Assembly: GCA_014706385.1 (NCBI GenBank)
Contig: JACGZH010000004.1
Coordinates: 372,001-436,000, forward strand
DNA length: 64,000 nt
Source of the DNA: Phaffia rhodozyma
Lineage: Eukaryota > Basidiomycota > Tremellomycetes > Cystofilobasidiales > Mrakiaceae
Reading direction: 5' to 3'
The first letter of the stretch is position 1; the number at the start of each line of letters is the position of its first letter. Under the pieces are notes generated by a model. It searched no databases. It saw nothing but the letters and a program-made list of their open reading frames with translations, and was not told the origin of the DNA. Positions 1 through 12,286 of the stretch are shown here, in pieces. Both the position numbers and the translations under genes were made by a program.

Positions 1-202
1 CTTTGGGCTGTGAGTCTATACATGTTGCCCATATACCCCTTCTTTGTGCTGACATGTAAACGTCCGGACACTGAATCAGTGAAGGTTTGGCTTGTTCTAT
101 TGACTACTACGACGGGTGTGATGACGTTTGCGGCTCAAACGAGATGGTAGCAAAGACAGCGGAAGACATTCTATATATGTTTCGTCGGTCGATCCCGACA
201 GC

Positions 203-362
<160 letters not shown>

Positions 363-769
363 GAAAATCACAGCCAGCCGACCAGAGAGCGAACGAGCGA
401 ACGAGCCAGAAAAGCCAGCTTGAGAAGACAAAGAAGGAAGGAGGCAAACGAAGAAAGGAGGCAAACAAACGAAGGAGGACGACGAAGGAAGAAGAGCTAG
501 GTCGATATGTCATGTAGAGAAGGACGATAGTATACAACTTGGCCACAGTGCTAGTTCACATTTTTCAGATATCAACGAAAGGAAAGGAAAGGAAAGGAGA
601 AGATAGAGAGAGCGCAGGGTAGACGCCCAAACAGACGCCCAGACAGACGCCTCGATTGGAGGCCAGTCAGGAGGCCAAACAAGAGGCCAGACAAGAGGCT
701 AGCCAGGAAACAGGTGGAGAACAAAGAAGGCAGCGGGGAAGCAAGACAGAAGGACAGAAGGCGGCCACC

Positions 770-3310
770 CTAGTTGTTCCACCACCTGGCAAACCAGTTC
801 GAGTTCTTGTTGGCCAGAGCCTCCAAAGCCTCGTTCTCGGCCTCGTTCTCGTCGATCTCCCGGATCCCAGACACCAGGTCGACCTCGGCCGGCGGGATGA
901 TCTTGGTCTTGTACACGAGCTTGTAGCCAAAGTAGGCGATCGCAAACACAGGCAGACCGATGTAGTTCGTCACGAACGAGATCGGCTGGAACTTGGGGAA
1001 GAACGAGTCGTAGCCCTTGAAGATGACGATGAAGCCGGTGAAGAAGAGCGCGATCCACGCGCCGTACGGTTGGAACGGTGCCTTGTACGGCAGGTCGTCC
1101 CGGGACATGCCCTGGGCGGCGAGCGCCTTCATGAACCGGATGTGCGACCACAGGATGCACATCCACGTGAGCGCACCAAACATCGAGATGAGCGACACAA
1201 AGTACTTGAACACCGTCAGCGCAGATGTCGCCACCGAGCAGTACGACAGTCCACAGAACGCCGTGCAGAGCAGAAGCGCGTTGAACGGGATCCCCCGTCG
1301 GCTGACCTTGGCAAAGATGCTGGGCGCCTGGCCCTCGACGGCAAGCGCGAAGAGCGTCCGGGAGCCGATGTAGAGATCAGAGTTCGCAGCAGAGAACACG
1401 AAGAGCAGGATCGCAGCGTTGATGATCGACGGAAGCGTCTTGATCCCCGAGATCGTGATCGCGACGACAAACGGCGATGCGTTCGCGTTCGCCGACGACT
1501 TGATCGCACCCGCCAGCAGCTTGCTGTTCGACGGCACAAGCAGACCGACCACCGTGATCCCTCCGATGTAGAACACAAGGATCCGCCAGAACGTCCGCCG
1601 GATCGCCTTCGGAATCTCCCGTCGCGGGTTCTTGCTCTCTCCGACCGTCACACCGACAAGCTCGGTACCGATCAGCGCAAAGAGCGCATTCGGGAACGCA
1701 TAGAAGATCCCGAGGAACACACCGGCCGGAGTGTTGTATCCGTAGTGGGAGAACGGCCCGGGTTCCTTCCAGTATCGGAAACCGATCCGGTCGTGCGACG
1801 GCCCTCCGCCGAGATCGAGGACGATACCGAGGATGATCAGGCCGGTGAGCACGGTGACCTTGATGGCACTCATCCAGAACTCGAACTCGCTGTGTGGGGT
1901 GTGAGGGGTGTGGGGTGTGAGGGGTGTGAGGTGCGTCATGCACAGGCAGAAACGAAAAGATACAGCCCGGTCAGCCAGCCAGTCGAGCGCATGCCTCCCT
2001 CCGAACAGAGTGAAAAGCAGACAGGACGAACCCAAAGACGGCAACGCCGAGCATGTTCAGCAGGAAGATCGCCGCGATCATGATCGTACACCAGATGGCA
2101 GGCGAGTACTTTTTGTGGTCCCAGTACTGGATGACGACGACTCCGGCACTGAAGGAGTGAACGCACCAAGACGACGCAAACACAGCGCACACACACAGTG
2201 CAAACACAGCGCAAGTGAAGAAGCACAAACACAACGCAAATGAAGTACGAACACAGTACAGAACAGGACATCAGTCACGAGAGGCCGGTGGGTCGACCCG
2301 AAAAGACAAGCGATGGCTACGTACGTGATGTTGTTGGGCGTGACGATGAGGTACTTGAACAGGTAGTTGTATCCGAGAGAGAAGCCAAGCTGGGCACAGG
2401 CACACACACAGGCACAGGCACAGGTACAGGCACACAGATGCGTTCGTCAGTCGACACATCAGACCGGTCCGATCGACATCAGGCACACTCACAGCAGGGT
2501 CAAAGAACCGGGAAGAGTATCCAGCAAAGCCTTGCTTGTGCGGCAAGAACGTCGCCTGCTCTCCCAGACTGATCATCACCATGTAGCAGACAAGACCCAT
2601 GATCGAGTAGCCCATCTGAGCGACAGTCAGAGAAGCACGACAAAACACCAGACGCAACACCAGACGAAACAGGAGGATGAGCATGACTGGAAGGCGATCA
2701 CAGCAGAAGACGAGCCAACAGCAGAGGAGCAGAGCTCGGTGCAGTAGAACCCAGCAGAACACGTACCAGCAGCCCGACAGGTCCCGACTTTGACAGAGCA
2801 GAACCAGAACCGATGATCAGACCCGTTCCGACAGCCTAGAAGCAACCGACAGGATGCAGAGAGAGCACAAGCGCCAAGGCGTTAGCAGATGGCACGCAAA
2901 GACAGAGCACAACCGCCGTCACAGGACGACACAAGATGGAAGAGACCTACTCCTCCGATGGCAATCATACTGATCTGGATGGGTCGCAAGGCGCGCGCAG
3001 CAGATCTCGGTCAGAACGACAGACACAGTCCGCGAAGAGAGCGACAAGACAAACGGAGAAAAGGGAAGGAAACAGGAAAAAGAAGAAGGAAAAAAAAAGA
3101 AGAAAAAAGGGAAAAGAAAAGAAGGAAGAACAAAAGAGAAGCATGGACGGTACGGACATGTCTGGCCTTGAGCCCTCGGTGGGTCGTCGTGTTTTCGATC
3201 TGGCCGTACTTGTCGTCGACGTCTTCTGCAGCAGGCACGGTCGCATGGAAGGCGCCTCCGTCCTTCTCAAAGTCTTTCGATCCGTACTCCTCGTCTACGC
3301 GGTCGTCCAT
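770..3310 (-). CDS. Amino acid permease, YAT/APC family
   Basis: Plasma-membrane proton-coupled amino acid importer of the fungal YAT group (Gap1/Dip5-like); the exact substrate cannot be read from sequence. Seven exons join in frame: 3310-3158, 2974-2951, 2835-2767, 2615-2493, 2389-2325, 2148-2032 and 1889-770. They give about 556 residues, the usual size. The hydrophilic N-terminus ends in LKARH, and splicing then creates the family signature IGGAVGTGLIIGSGSALSKS, followed by about 12 hydrophobic segments. The YAT-typical stretch FYAFPNALFALIGTELVG lies in the last exon. The C-terminal tail is acidic and ends in aromatic residues (WFARWWNN). The start is the ATG just downstream of a purine-rich GTGAGG tract. 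Arginine is often CGG here, unlike genes further right. The family is secure; exon ends are inferred from phase and GT/AG. Confidence 0.88.
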
Positions 3311-3332
3311 CGTGGGAAGAGAGCAAGAGAGA

Positions 3333-3382
3333 GGGGTGAGGGGTGAGGGTGAGAGTGAGGGTGAGGGTGAGGGTGAGGGTAA
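3333..3382. repeat. GTGAGG-type short tandem repeat
   Basis: About eight imperfect copies of GTGAGG directly upstream of the permease start on the opposite strand. The tract would lie in its 5' leader or core promoter. Confidence 0.8.
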
Positions 3383-3852
3383 GAGTGGTAGAGGACACAG
3401 GAGTCCAGCGAGTCCAGCGAGTCCAGCAAGAAAGAAGAAAAAAAGGCGCGGACGGGTGGAGAGGACACGAGCGCAAGAGAGAGGAAAGAGAGAGAAGAAG
3501 GATGGAAAGGATGGGGAAGAAGAAAGTCGAAAGGGGAAAGCCGGACGGATGGCGACGATTCAAGTAGTCCTCGCGTGCTTCCCATTTTTCTGTCCTTATC
3601 CGTTTGCCCGCTCTCTTTGTCGTCTTGTCTCTCGGACGCTCAGCCTGTCGACCTATCTCTGGGACGATGTCGCCTGTGGCCTGTGACCTTGGTGTGGCCT
3701 TGGTGTGGCACGGTGGGGACGGTCAGTCCAGACGGGGCTCATCGATCTGTTTGAAGGAGGACAGCGCAAATTGGCTATCGTCCATCCTTATCAGCTGATG
3801 GCTATCTCTGCCGCCTTCTGCCTCGCGAGATCTGGGTCCGATTCGGGGTGGG

Positions 3853-4070
3853 TGTGCCTGTGTGTGCCTGTGTGTGCCTGTGTGTGCCTGTGGACGTGCC
3901 TGTGGACGTGCCTGTGGACGTGCCTGTGGACGTGCCTGTGGACGTGCCTGTGGACGTGCCTGTGGACGTGCCTGTGGACGTGCCTGTGGACGTGCCTGTG
4001 GACGTGCCTGTGGACGTGCCTGTGGACGTGCCTGTGGACGTGCCTGTGGACGTGCCTGTGGACGTGCCTG
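3853..4070. repeat. 12-base minisatellite with a 10-base precursor
   Basis: About four copies of a 10-base unit (TGTGTGCCTG) pass directly into about 15 near-perfect copies of a 12-base unit (TGGACGTGCCTG). Because 12 is a multiple of three, several frames remain open on both strands (repeating WTCL, VDVP, CGRA or HRHV). None is likely to be translated. Confidence 0.93.
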
Positions 4071-4860
4071 TGTGTGTGTACTTCTGTGCGCCCGGGTTCG
4101 AGGTTAGACACTTGCCTTAGACTTTGGCTCTAGATTCACCCTTATCAGATCCTCTTGGCATCCGGTCCCTTATCAAAGCCGCGGGCTGGAGGCGTCGTGT
4201 ATCTTTTGTATTTGTTGTTTTGTATCGGTCCTTCCCTATTTGTAACTCATCAGGACCAATAACAGAGCCAGCAGCCAGCAATCAAGCCAGCGGTGAAGGT
4301 GCCTATCTTTCCCAGATCTCTCCAGTTCTTTCTTCCTATCGTCTTGGATGAGCTCGATCGTCTGTCTTCTCCCCGTCGGGCCTCGAGAGAAGACGACAGA
4401 GAGCAATTGGATATCATCTGGCCGTCGTCGCTTCTAATCGGGCACGCCCAGCTCGGTGCGTCCTGCCTATCGTCAGCAGGCTCTGCTGTCGACTGTGCGG
4501 TCGGGTCGATTGGTTATTGCCTAACTGGCTGTTGGAAATGATCTGTCGACGACACATTAACGATCGTCCTTCCGTCCTCTTGTGGCGTTCTTCTGCTGTC
4601 TTCTTCTGTCGTCTTCCTCTTCGGGTCTGCATGTCTGTGTCGTTCACTGCAGACTTTGCATGGATGTGGTTTCTTTGCAAATAGGCAAGATCTTCTGATG
4701 TGTTCCATCGGTGTGACCTGTACGATGATGACATTCATCTGTCGGAGGACATAGCAAGAGAGCAGCCGACACGAACGAGAGAAGCGACAACGAACGAGAG
4801 AGAGAAGCAAAGAGAACAGGAGGGAACAGAGGGAAGTGAGGAGCCAGAGGCAAGAATGAG

Positions 4861-4933
4861 AGACGAGAGAGAGACGAGAGAGAGACGAGAGAGAGACGAG
4901 AGAGAGACGAGAGAGAGACGAGAGAGAGAGACA
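4861..4933. repeat. 11-base purine minisatellite (GAGACGAGAGA)
   Basis: About six tandem copies of an 11-base GAGACGAGAGA-type unit, followed by a CT-rich stretch on the same strand around 4970-5010. Confidence 0.85.
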
Positions 4934-5217
4934 AGAGAGGAGTGACTTCTCTGTGTTCGCTCTCGCTCTCACCCTGCTCCTCTCTCTCTCTCCCTCTCCC
5001 TCTCTCTTTTACAATGACAGTAAGAACAGTAAGAACAGCAAGCAAAGAGGACGGCAAGAGCAGCGAGGACGCGTCGTTCCTTCTCCTCGTGCTCTGTCTG
5101 CAGCCAGAACCAGGACGACTGACCGCTCAGCTCTGTTCCTGAAGCATCAACACGAACAGGATGCGCATCTCTTTGGCCGGACTGACCGCCTGCTCTTTGT
5201 TCTTGTGCTTTTCCTAA

Positions 5218-5266
5218 CGTGTCTCCCTCCTCGTCTCCCTCCTCGTCTCCCTCCTCGTCTCCCTCG
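5218..5266. repeat. 12-base CT-rich repeat (CTCGTCTCCCTC)
   Basis: Four tandem copies of a 12-base pyrimidine-rich unit. Confidence 0.8.
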
Positions 5267-5733
5267 GTCTGACCTCATGCTGCAGCTTGACCGACCTATC
5301 CTGTTCTTCCTCGCCTTCCAAGCCCTTCTGCTCTTCTACCACGTCCGAGAGAGCTTCCGGAACAGACGAGTCGGCATCACTGGCAGTCGCCAAAACGGCT
5401 TGTCGACCCTGACGCTCCCCAGACGGAGCCATGTGGTCATGCCCAGAAGGATGGCGCTTAGCTGATGGCCGTCCGTCCGTCCGTCTCGTAGTCGTGCGTC
5501 CAGACGGTCGACGTCGACTGGACAGGCTGAGAGCACGACGATGGTCTTTAGCTTGTAGCTTGTCGCGCTCGTCCTCTACGCTCGCCTTCCAGCCGCAGAC
5601 CTCCCTCGCAGTGCTGGCTCTTCGGTCTCTATCCTCCGTCCTCTGCTCACTGTCCTCTGTCCACCGCCCTCTGTCCTTGTGTTTCTCTCTCTGCGTTTCT
5701 CTCTCTAGGGATACCCTGTTTGCATATCATATA

Positions 5734-5782
5734 CCACATACTATGCACCACATACTATGCACCACATACTATGCACCACACC
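5734..5782. repeat. Short repeat of CACATACTATGCAC
   Basis: Three and a half tandem copies of a 14-base unit containing ATACTATGCA, within otherwise unique sequence. Confidence 0.8.
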
Positions 5783-6089
5783 ACACGCATCGCAAAGCAG
5801 TCCGGTCCTTTCGTTCTCTCTGCCGCTCATCGCGCGTCCGTTGATGTAGCCTCACTCTATCTGCGAGACACCTACACTTTCTGCGAGACACTCACTCTCT
5901 CCCAAGCCAGTCGTTGTCTCTCTAGATGGCTGGGTCGATCTACTATGAGGAGTCTGTAGCTCGCCCGCTTGCCTTATACGCCGCTGGTCATGTACCGTGC
6001 AGACTGTGCCATTCTCCTTGTCTTCTCACAGAAGAGGACATCATAGAGAGGACACAACAGAGAAGACACAACAGAGGGGACGCCGTACC

Positions 6090-6316
6090 GAAGACGAAGA
6101 CGAAGACGAAGACGAAGACGAAGACGAAGACGAAGACGAAGACGAAGACGAAGACGAAGACGAAGACGAAGACGAAGACGAAGACGAAGACGAAGACGAA
6201 GACGAAGACGAAGACGAAGACGAAGACGAAGACGAAGACGAAGACGAAGACGAAGACGAAGACGAAGACGAAGACGAAGACGAAGACGAAGACGAAGACG
6301 AAGACGAAGACGAAGA
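6090..6316. repeat. (GACGAA)n hexanucleotide array, about 38 units
   Basis: A nearly perfect hexamer array of about 227 bases. It is open in all frames, giving (DE)n and (KT)n on one strand and (FV)n, (LR)n and poly-Ser on the other. I do not call a protein because the flanking sequence shows no gene on either side. Confidence 0.95.
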
Positions 6317-7128
6317 TGAACATGTACATGTGAGCATGATAGCACAGAGAACGACTCTCGGCGGACAGACCGTCCATACGTCCGTTACCCGTGTTCTTGT
6401 TCGGTTTCTTGCGTTCTTGTCCGCTTGCGTACGTTCTTGGTTGTTCGTTCTCTGGCCCATCTATATCTGGTCGTGTTCTGTCTTGCCGTCCGATGAGGAG
6501 AGCAAGCTCGGTGGGCTGAGCAAATTTGACGAGAGCGCGAGCTTCTGACTGCTGGTCGCCCAGCCTTGCCTTCTCTCCGAGAGGCTGAACCTGCTGGCCA
6601 TGCCTTGGCTAGACGATCATATCTGTCTGGTGTTTCTGTTTCTATCTTGTCTCTATTTTTGTGCGAGAAACATCAGTGTGTGCCGTGTGCTACATGCTGT
6701 TCCCTTTTCCGTCGATGATCTTTCCCTCTTGCCCTTCTCGCTCTTCTTTCGGCTGTGCTCTCTTCTCATTCGCTGCTCCTTCTCTCTTATTGGTAAAACA
6801 GACAAGCTTGAGCTTACTCATTATGCAGCTTACTCAGTATGCAGCTTACTCAGCCGGTAAGCTAAACAGCCGGTGGATTTGTCGACCATTTGTCGACCAG
6901 CTGAGTAATCACACACAAACTTGAAAGTCTCTCGGCTGCCGCCTGGATCGGAAGGAGTGCATGGGGCGACTAACCGGACGCAACGTCACTTTCTCCGCAA
7001 ACACATCCTTTCCGGACTGTATATAACAGCCTGATCACATCTCTTGGCCCTCCACCAGCATCCATATCTGCGCCTTCCTCTTGTCCACTACCATCCACTG
7101 TCATCCACTACCATCCACTTCCACGACA

Positions 7129-8109
7129 ATGTCGACCAGCTCGCTTCCCAAGACATACTCTCACTACTACCTCGAGAACCGAGGGACGTTTGACTCGATC
7201 AAGTTCAAGCAGGACGTCCCGCTCAAGGCACCCGGCCTGAACCAGGTGCTCATCAGGGTCCGTGCCGTCTCGCTCAACTACCGAGATCTGATCATCGCCA
7301 AGGACCAGTACCCGCTGAGCGCCGTCCCTGAGCGTGTGAGTGCATGCATTCTGTCTTCTCTCTCTTCTCTCTCTCTTCTCTCTCTTCTCTCTCTTCTCTC
7401 TCTTCTCTCTCTTCTCTCGTCGCGGTCAAGCTGATCAATCTGCGCTCCGTCCTATGAGCCAGGTCATCCCTGCATCTGACGGAGCAGGTGACGTCGTCGC
7501 CGTCGGAGACGGTGTGTCCAACTGGAAGGCTGGAGACCGGGTCATGGTGAGTGCACACTGCCTTCTCGCCCGGCCTCTTGCTGATGTCTGACCGAACGCT
7601 AACCGGACGCTCATCGGACACTCACCGACCCTCGCTCGGTTCTGTCTGCCCAGGCGACCTTCACCCTCGACCACCAGAACGGATACTTTGACGAGGCCTC
7701 TTTCCTCGACAGCACGATCGGCGGTGCTATCGACGGGATGCTTGCCGAGTATGTGATCATGCCTACGAGTGGTCTTGTCCGGGTGCCTGAGCACCTGACA
7801 TACGAGGAGGCTGCCACTCTTCCTTGTGCTGTACGTCGGTCGACTCTGTTGATATTCTTCGATGTCTTTCGATGCTTCTTGTTGCTTCTTGATGCTTCTT
7901 GATACTGAGCTTGAACCGGACGGTGGCCTGGGGCCGTCTGGGTTGTGCGCAAACAGGCTCTGACCGCTTGGAACGCGTTGTTCGGTACCGACGGAAGTGT
8001 GGCTCTCAAGCCTGGACAGAGTGTCCTTCTCGAGGGAACAGGAGGTGTCTCCTGCTTTGGTGCCCAGGTTCGTGTCGTCTGTTGTTTTGGTCAGAGTGGC
8101 GCCATCCTT

Positions 8110-8153
<44 letters not shown>

Positions 8154-8777
8154 ATGCACCCGTACTCATGCGTCCGTGCGCCTGTGTACCCGTATGCTTC
8201 CCAATGCTGACCTGTGCTGTCACACTCTGATCTGTTACATCCCGGTCTGTCGCTTGGCTGTGTCCAGTTTGCGCTGATGGCCGGTGCCCGAGCGATCATC
8301 ACTTCATCCTCTGACGAGAAGCTTGGGCAGGTTGCCGAGGCCGTCAAGACGCTCGGAGGGAGCCGACTGGAGACGATCAACTACAAGACGACGCCCGAGT
8401 GGGACGAGGAGGTGCTGAAGAAGACAGGAAACCAGGGTGTCGCGCATGTTCTTGAGGTCGGAGGACAGGGCACGATCGAGAAGGCGTTCTCGTGCCTCAA
8501 GCAGGGTGGCGTGGTGAGCTGTATCGGCTTTTTGGCCAAGCCGGGGGATATGCCTCCGAATGTCGCTCTTCTTGCGCTCGTCAAGGGTGCGGTCTTCAGG
8601 GGCTTCCTCGTCGGCTCGAGGCGACAGTTTGAGCAGATGTGCGATGCGATCTCGCTGCACAAGATGCGGCCGATCGTGGGCAAGGTGTTTGAGTACAAGG
8701 ATGCCCGGGCGGCGTATGAGTTCCAGGCTGGGCAGACTGGGTTTGTAGGTAAGGTTGTGATCAAGGTCAGCAACTAG
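7129..8777 (+). CDS. Zinc-independent MDR oxidoreductase (quinone reductase-like)
   Basis: Medium-chain dehydrogenase/reductase that probably reduces quinone or enone substrates with NAD(P)H. The five exons are 7129-7335, 7463-7546, 7654-7830, 7957-8067 and 8268-8777; they join in phase and give 362 residues, normal for the family. The N-terminal GroES-like fold contains VSLNYRDL and SDGAGDVVAVGDGV. The dinucleotide-binding fold carries LLEGTGGVSCFGAQFAL, with an intron after the Gln. No catalytic zinc Cys/His pair is visible, as expected for the quinone oxidoreductase branch. Intron 1 is nearly pure CT repeat and intron 4 contains a (TG)n run. The substrate is unknown. Confidence 0.9.
7349..7418. 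repeat. TTCTCTCTC pyrimidine repeat in intron 1
   Basis: A tandem 9-base CT unit fills most of intron 1 of the oxidoreductase gene. Confidence 0.85.
8113..8152. repeat. (TG)n microsatellite in intron 4
   Basis: About 20 TG units lie within the fourth intron of the oxidoreductase gene. Confidence 0.95.
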
Positions 8778-9981
8778 CTGGCTGGGATGGAATGGGAAGG
8801 CCTGTATCTGAAGATTTGCCAACGTGTCAAAATGATAACACGTCGATATGTCAATATGCCAATATGTTAGTAGGTCAATATGTTTTCATGTAACTATAAC
8901 TTTTTTGTATTCATGAAGGATATGAGTTTCGAGCAGAAGCTTGGAAATACTGTATAAAACTTGAAGAGACGTGCTCATACCTTGCAAGAAGTCTTACTCC
9001 TTCTCATTTTCTGTCTTCGCCCTCTTCACAGCGTGGCCTTGATGACAACCAAATATGGAAGGAACTGAGATTTTTTCCTTTTTTTTTGCTCTCACTCAGC
9101 TCAACCAATATTTTCCTTGAAAGGACAAGTCGTTTTGACATGACTATCGTGTCATGTCTTTCTGCTCAGATGACGCGTCGCTGTGTATAGAGGTAAAGAA
9201 CTTAGGGTTAATTCAAGATTTGGGTCTATGCATCTAATACTACATTGCTGTTCAACATCCTGTTGGCCGATATGCCAGGATCTTATGTACTATGTAGCAA
9301 AAGCCTCTGAATAGAAGGATAACAAACAAGCCAACTGGCTGTTGAAGGTCAGAGAGAAATCTCTCACAGGCCCAAGGAAACAGACTTACCCAAGTATAAT
9401 TGACCAGGGGGAAACATGAACTTGAGATAGGGATCATTCCATGAGTAACTTTGAGGCCAATAATTTTACATCCGAAGCTATATTTTGCATCCAGATGATC
9501 TGCGTATGTAACCATAAGCACATTGGTTACGTTTCATTTTTCCGATCGTTCCCCCGATATGAGTTTTGGCCATCGACTTTTTCCTGGCTCAACGCCAACT
9601 TGGCTCTGTTCAGACCCGCCAGATCCCTTGATTCCCTGCGTTTTATGGGAGAAAGTGCTGCTAACCCTGGGCAAAGGTCGGATCATTCACCGGCCTCGTA
9701 CTCTGCCTGTATGTCCTGGGGCTGTCCGTTAGGGAAGCTTTCCTGATACCTTTCTCTTCTTTTCCATTTTGTTTGTCAACTGTCTTTCGTTCCCTTCTCT
9801 GCTCACAACCATTGCAAACACATATACGCCCATCAAGGAACAGCACTTCTTCCTCTTCTCTGCTCAAGAATCCATTCTGCTTTGATTGACCACTACAGTT
9901 CTAGGCTGGCATTTCCTCTATATTTCCACCAACGCCCAAGAGTCTTCATAAGAGAACCTTGTCCTGACGTTCGTTGTTCCG
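8778..9981. other. Intergenic, no gene recognised
   Basis: AT-richer sequence following the oxidoreductase stop. A short minus-strand open frame at 9252-9521 has no recognisable features or splice-consistent extension. The right end, from about 9740 on, is CT-rich and resembles the leader of the next candidate gene. Confidence 0.6.
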
Positions 9982-10950
9982 ATGGAAGGCGCTAACTGTA
10001 TGTCGAATTGGCTCCACACCTGCACGCAACAATCTATCTTTCTCCATCTGCCCTTTTATTGATATGAACCCAATCCCTCCCCTTCTTGTCTCGTTGTTTT
10101 TCGTTACGAAGCGATTCGAGGTTCGGCTCTCGTCTCTTCTAAATCTGTTCCGCCCCAGAGTTCTCATCCGATCCCAGCCCATCGCATTCATTCGAGTTCT
10201 CAACACCCGAAATCAGGGTCGGTCTCCTCGACCGATTCCGGTAAATCAACGTCTTCGTCTCACTCGGGTGAAACTAGCAGTGGCAGCAGTCCGACCGATA
10301 CCTCTCTCTCAACCGTCTCTTCGTCTTCTTCCTTGGACAAAAAGGCCAATTCTACAGGCAAACTATCGAACAGTCTGCCGAATCATGGGCCTGTCAAGTC
10401 TTTGCCATCAAACAATCTTGGCCAGCCCACTGTTTTGACCAGATCATCCTCTAGTGTTGGTTCTGGGTCTCGTAAGTTTATTCTGACAGAGAAATCTTTT
10501 AAACGAATGCTTAGTCGTTATATTCATCGCCGTGCTTCCGTTCCTTTCTGTCCATTCACAACATCAGAAAATACACACCGTCCCAATTCTCTCCTCCATC
10601 GGCCCAAACGATCGGCCCAGCCTACCCCCATTCCACCGTCTCTCCGATCGTCCCATCTGCTCAAGTCGGAGTCATCTCCCTTCTTTGCTAGGTCAAACCC
10701 TGATGCATGCCCCCGCCATTCATCTTCTCAATCCAGTTCCAGCCACGGTCACTATACTCGGGGGGCAGGAACGACCCCTTCGCCTCCTCGGAATGAAGGT
10801 TCGACGGATGACAAGAAGAACACGTGGGCCAACTTGGTGTTGAACGTCCAGATGTCCAGTCGGATTAGAGGCAGAGACCAGATAAAGATAAGCAGCAGTT
10901 CTAGTGGATCCGGTCAGAGTCTTAGTGAAGAAAGCCTCGTCATAGGTTAA
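9982..10950 (+). CDS. Hypothetical serine-rich protein (candidate gene)
   Basis: I do not recognise this gene. The frame from 10112 to 10950 is rich in Ser, Pro, Lys and Thr (for example SGKSTSSSHSGETSSGSS) and looks like disordered protein. A start at 9982 gives MEGAN, then a GTATGT donor at 9998 and an AG acceptor at 10111 join in exact phase. A GTAAGT donor near 10474 and an acceptor near 10566 also preserve the frame and remove an unlike segment. The C-terminal part contains KKNTWANLVLNVQMSSRIRG and ends with a Ser-rich tail. The region around 10570-10800 is protein-like in more than one frame, so the exon structure there is uncertain. Confidence 0.42.
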
Positions 10951-12286
10951 CTGTCAAGGTTGTCTGTCTTGGTCCTTCTCTCCTTGTTTGCTCACAATTC
11001 TTTATTCCCTTCTGACTAGTATTACTCCGTACATTTTCTTGGCTATCAATCAAACAATCTCTGTTCTTTTTTCACGTCCTCATCTCTTCTACTTATTCAA
11101 GCAGAACCTGTCCTTTGCATATTCGTATCCTTCTTCGATAGGGCTTGTCTCCATCTTGTTGGACATTTTCCTTCTCCAATTTCATATCTGCTTCTTTTCT
11201 TTCACCATTTTCTTTCTCTTTTTCAGTTTTGGGCGTTTTCTCTTTTGGGTTTTGATGCTTCTTCCATCCTTTCGTTTTTGGATTCTCGCTTGGGATATCA
11301 CTTTTTGGGTTGTCATTGTTTTTATTTTGTTTTTTCTTTTTGTTCTAGTCCATTGTTTAGTTTGTTCACACCTGTTGTACACGAATGAACATTTGGAGTA
11401 CCTGGCTTCTTGTTCGGTCCGAGACGGGCATTTGAAGTCCGTATGATTCTGTAAATATTAAAGTTTAAGGTGACTGACTGGCTGGCTGGCTGGTTAGCTA
11501 TCTGGACTACCGAAGATGATTCATTCAGGATATGGCATATGTAGATTATGTGGATGGAATCTGAGGTCTTGAAGAACATCACGATTCTGTAGAAGAAGGG
11601 GTTCGTCTTTTCTGACATCTTTGGAGCAAGTATGAGGATCAGCTTAAGGAAAGCCGATTTTCATCCGAAAATCGACTGCAAAACAAGTGAGTTAATAGCA
11701 TCAAGGGCCAGGTTGGTACGACTCGTAAAGAGTACAGAAGTACTTTGAGATTCTGTATATACGCTTACGAGTGCGTCAAAGTCGGTTCTTTCACCTCATT
11801 CATCGGTATCGACTATTGATCAGACATCGTTTGCCCTACTTAGATGACAGGCAAAGTGTGACTAGCTATCTGACTGATCAATACAGCAACTTCGTACAAT
11901 AGAGTTGAAAAGAAGGAAGTCTGAAGACGGGGAGGGATTACACTATGAACTGTAGACTATAAGACAAAGACAAAGATATTCAAATCAAGATTAGTAGATA
12001 CATATAAAGAAGGATCAAGACGATAATCTGCTTCTTTACGGGAAAAAAGAAAAAGGAAAAACTATAAATATATGTAATTTGGTATACATAAGTATAAAAA
12101 GAGTGTAGAAGAATCCGATAAGGATCAAAGGTATATTAGTGGACAGGATAGGTAAGCCGAGAGATGAGAACTAAGACTAAATCTACAAGAAAATAGCAAG
12201 GGAGTTGCATAGACGATACATATGTTGCATATTTGGCGGACGCAATCAGACACAGGCACATTCAAACCCCACTTAAGACACCTTCT
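10951..12286. other. Intergenic, T-rich then AT-rich
   Basis: The first 500 bases are very T-rich on the plus strand and give a hydrophobic open frame at 10988-11446, which I attribute to composition. No splice-consistent gene is seen on either strand, and the remainder is AT-rich. Confidence 0.6.

Larger units (their letters stand above)
3383..7128. other. Gene-free, repeat-dense stretch
   Basis: No reading frame here looks like protein: the open frames are repeat translations or low-complexity Arg/Ser/Leu runs without splice-consistent continuation. The stretch holds at least six separate tandem arrays plus pyrimidine-rich DNA. It forms the divergent intergenic region between the permease (minus) and the oxidoreductase (plus), so it also contains both promoters. 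Confidence 0.7.

Noticed and set aside
656..2083. Plus-strand 475-codon Arg/Glu-rich frame
   Set aside because: It is the antisense of the permease coding sequence and has the composition expected from reversed hydrophobic codons.
3705..4133. Apparent repeat proteins (WTCL, VDVP, CGRA or HRHV repeats)
   Set aside because: All frames of a 12-base minisatellite stay open on both strands. No gene structure surrounds it.
5926..6548. Apparent acidic (DE)n and basic (KT)n repeat proteins
   Set aside because: They are frames of the GACGAA hexamer array; flanks are non-coding in appearance.
9252..9521. Minus-strand 89-codon frame
   Set aside because: No recognisable motif, no upstream or downstream exon in phase, and AT-rich intergenic composition.
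10988..11446. Hydrophobic 152-codon frame resembling a membrane protein
   Set aside because: The region is T-rich on the plus strand, which automatically yields Phe/Leu-rich translation. It probably lies in a 3' untranslated or intergenic region.
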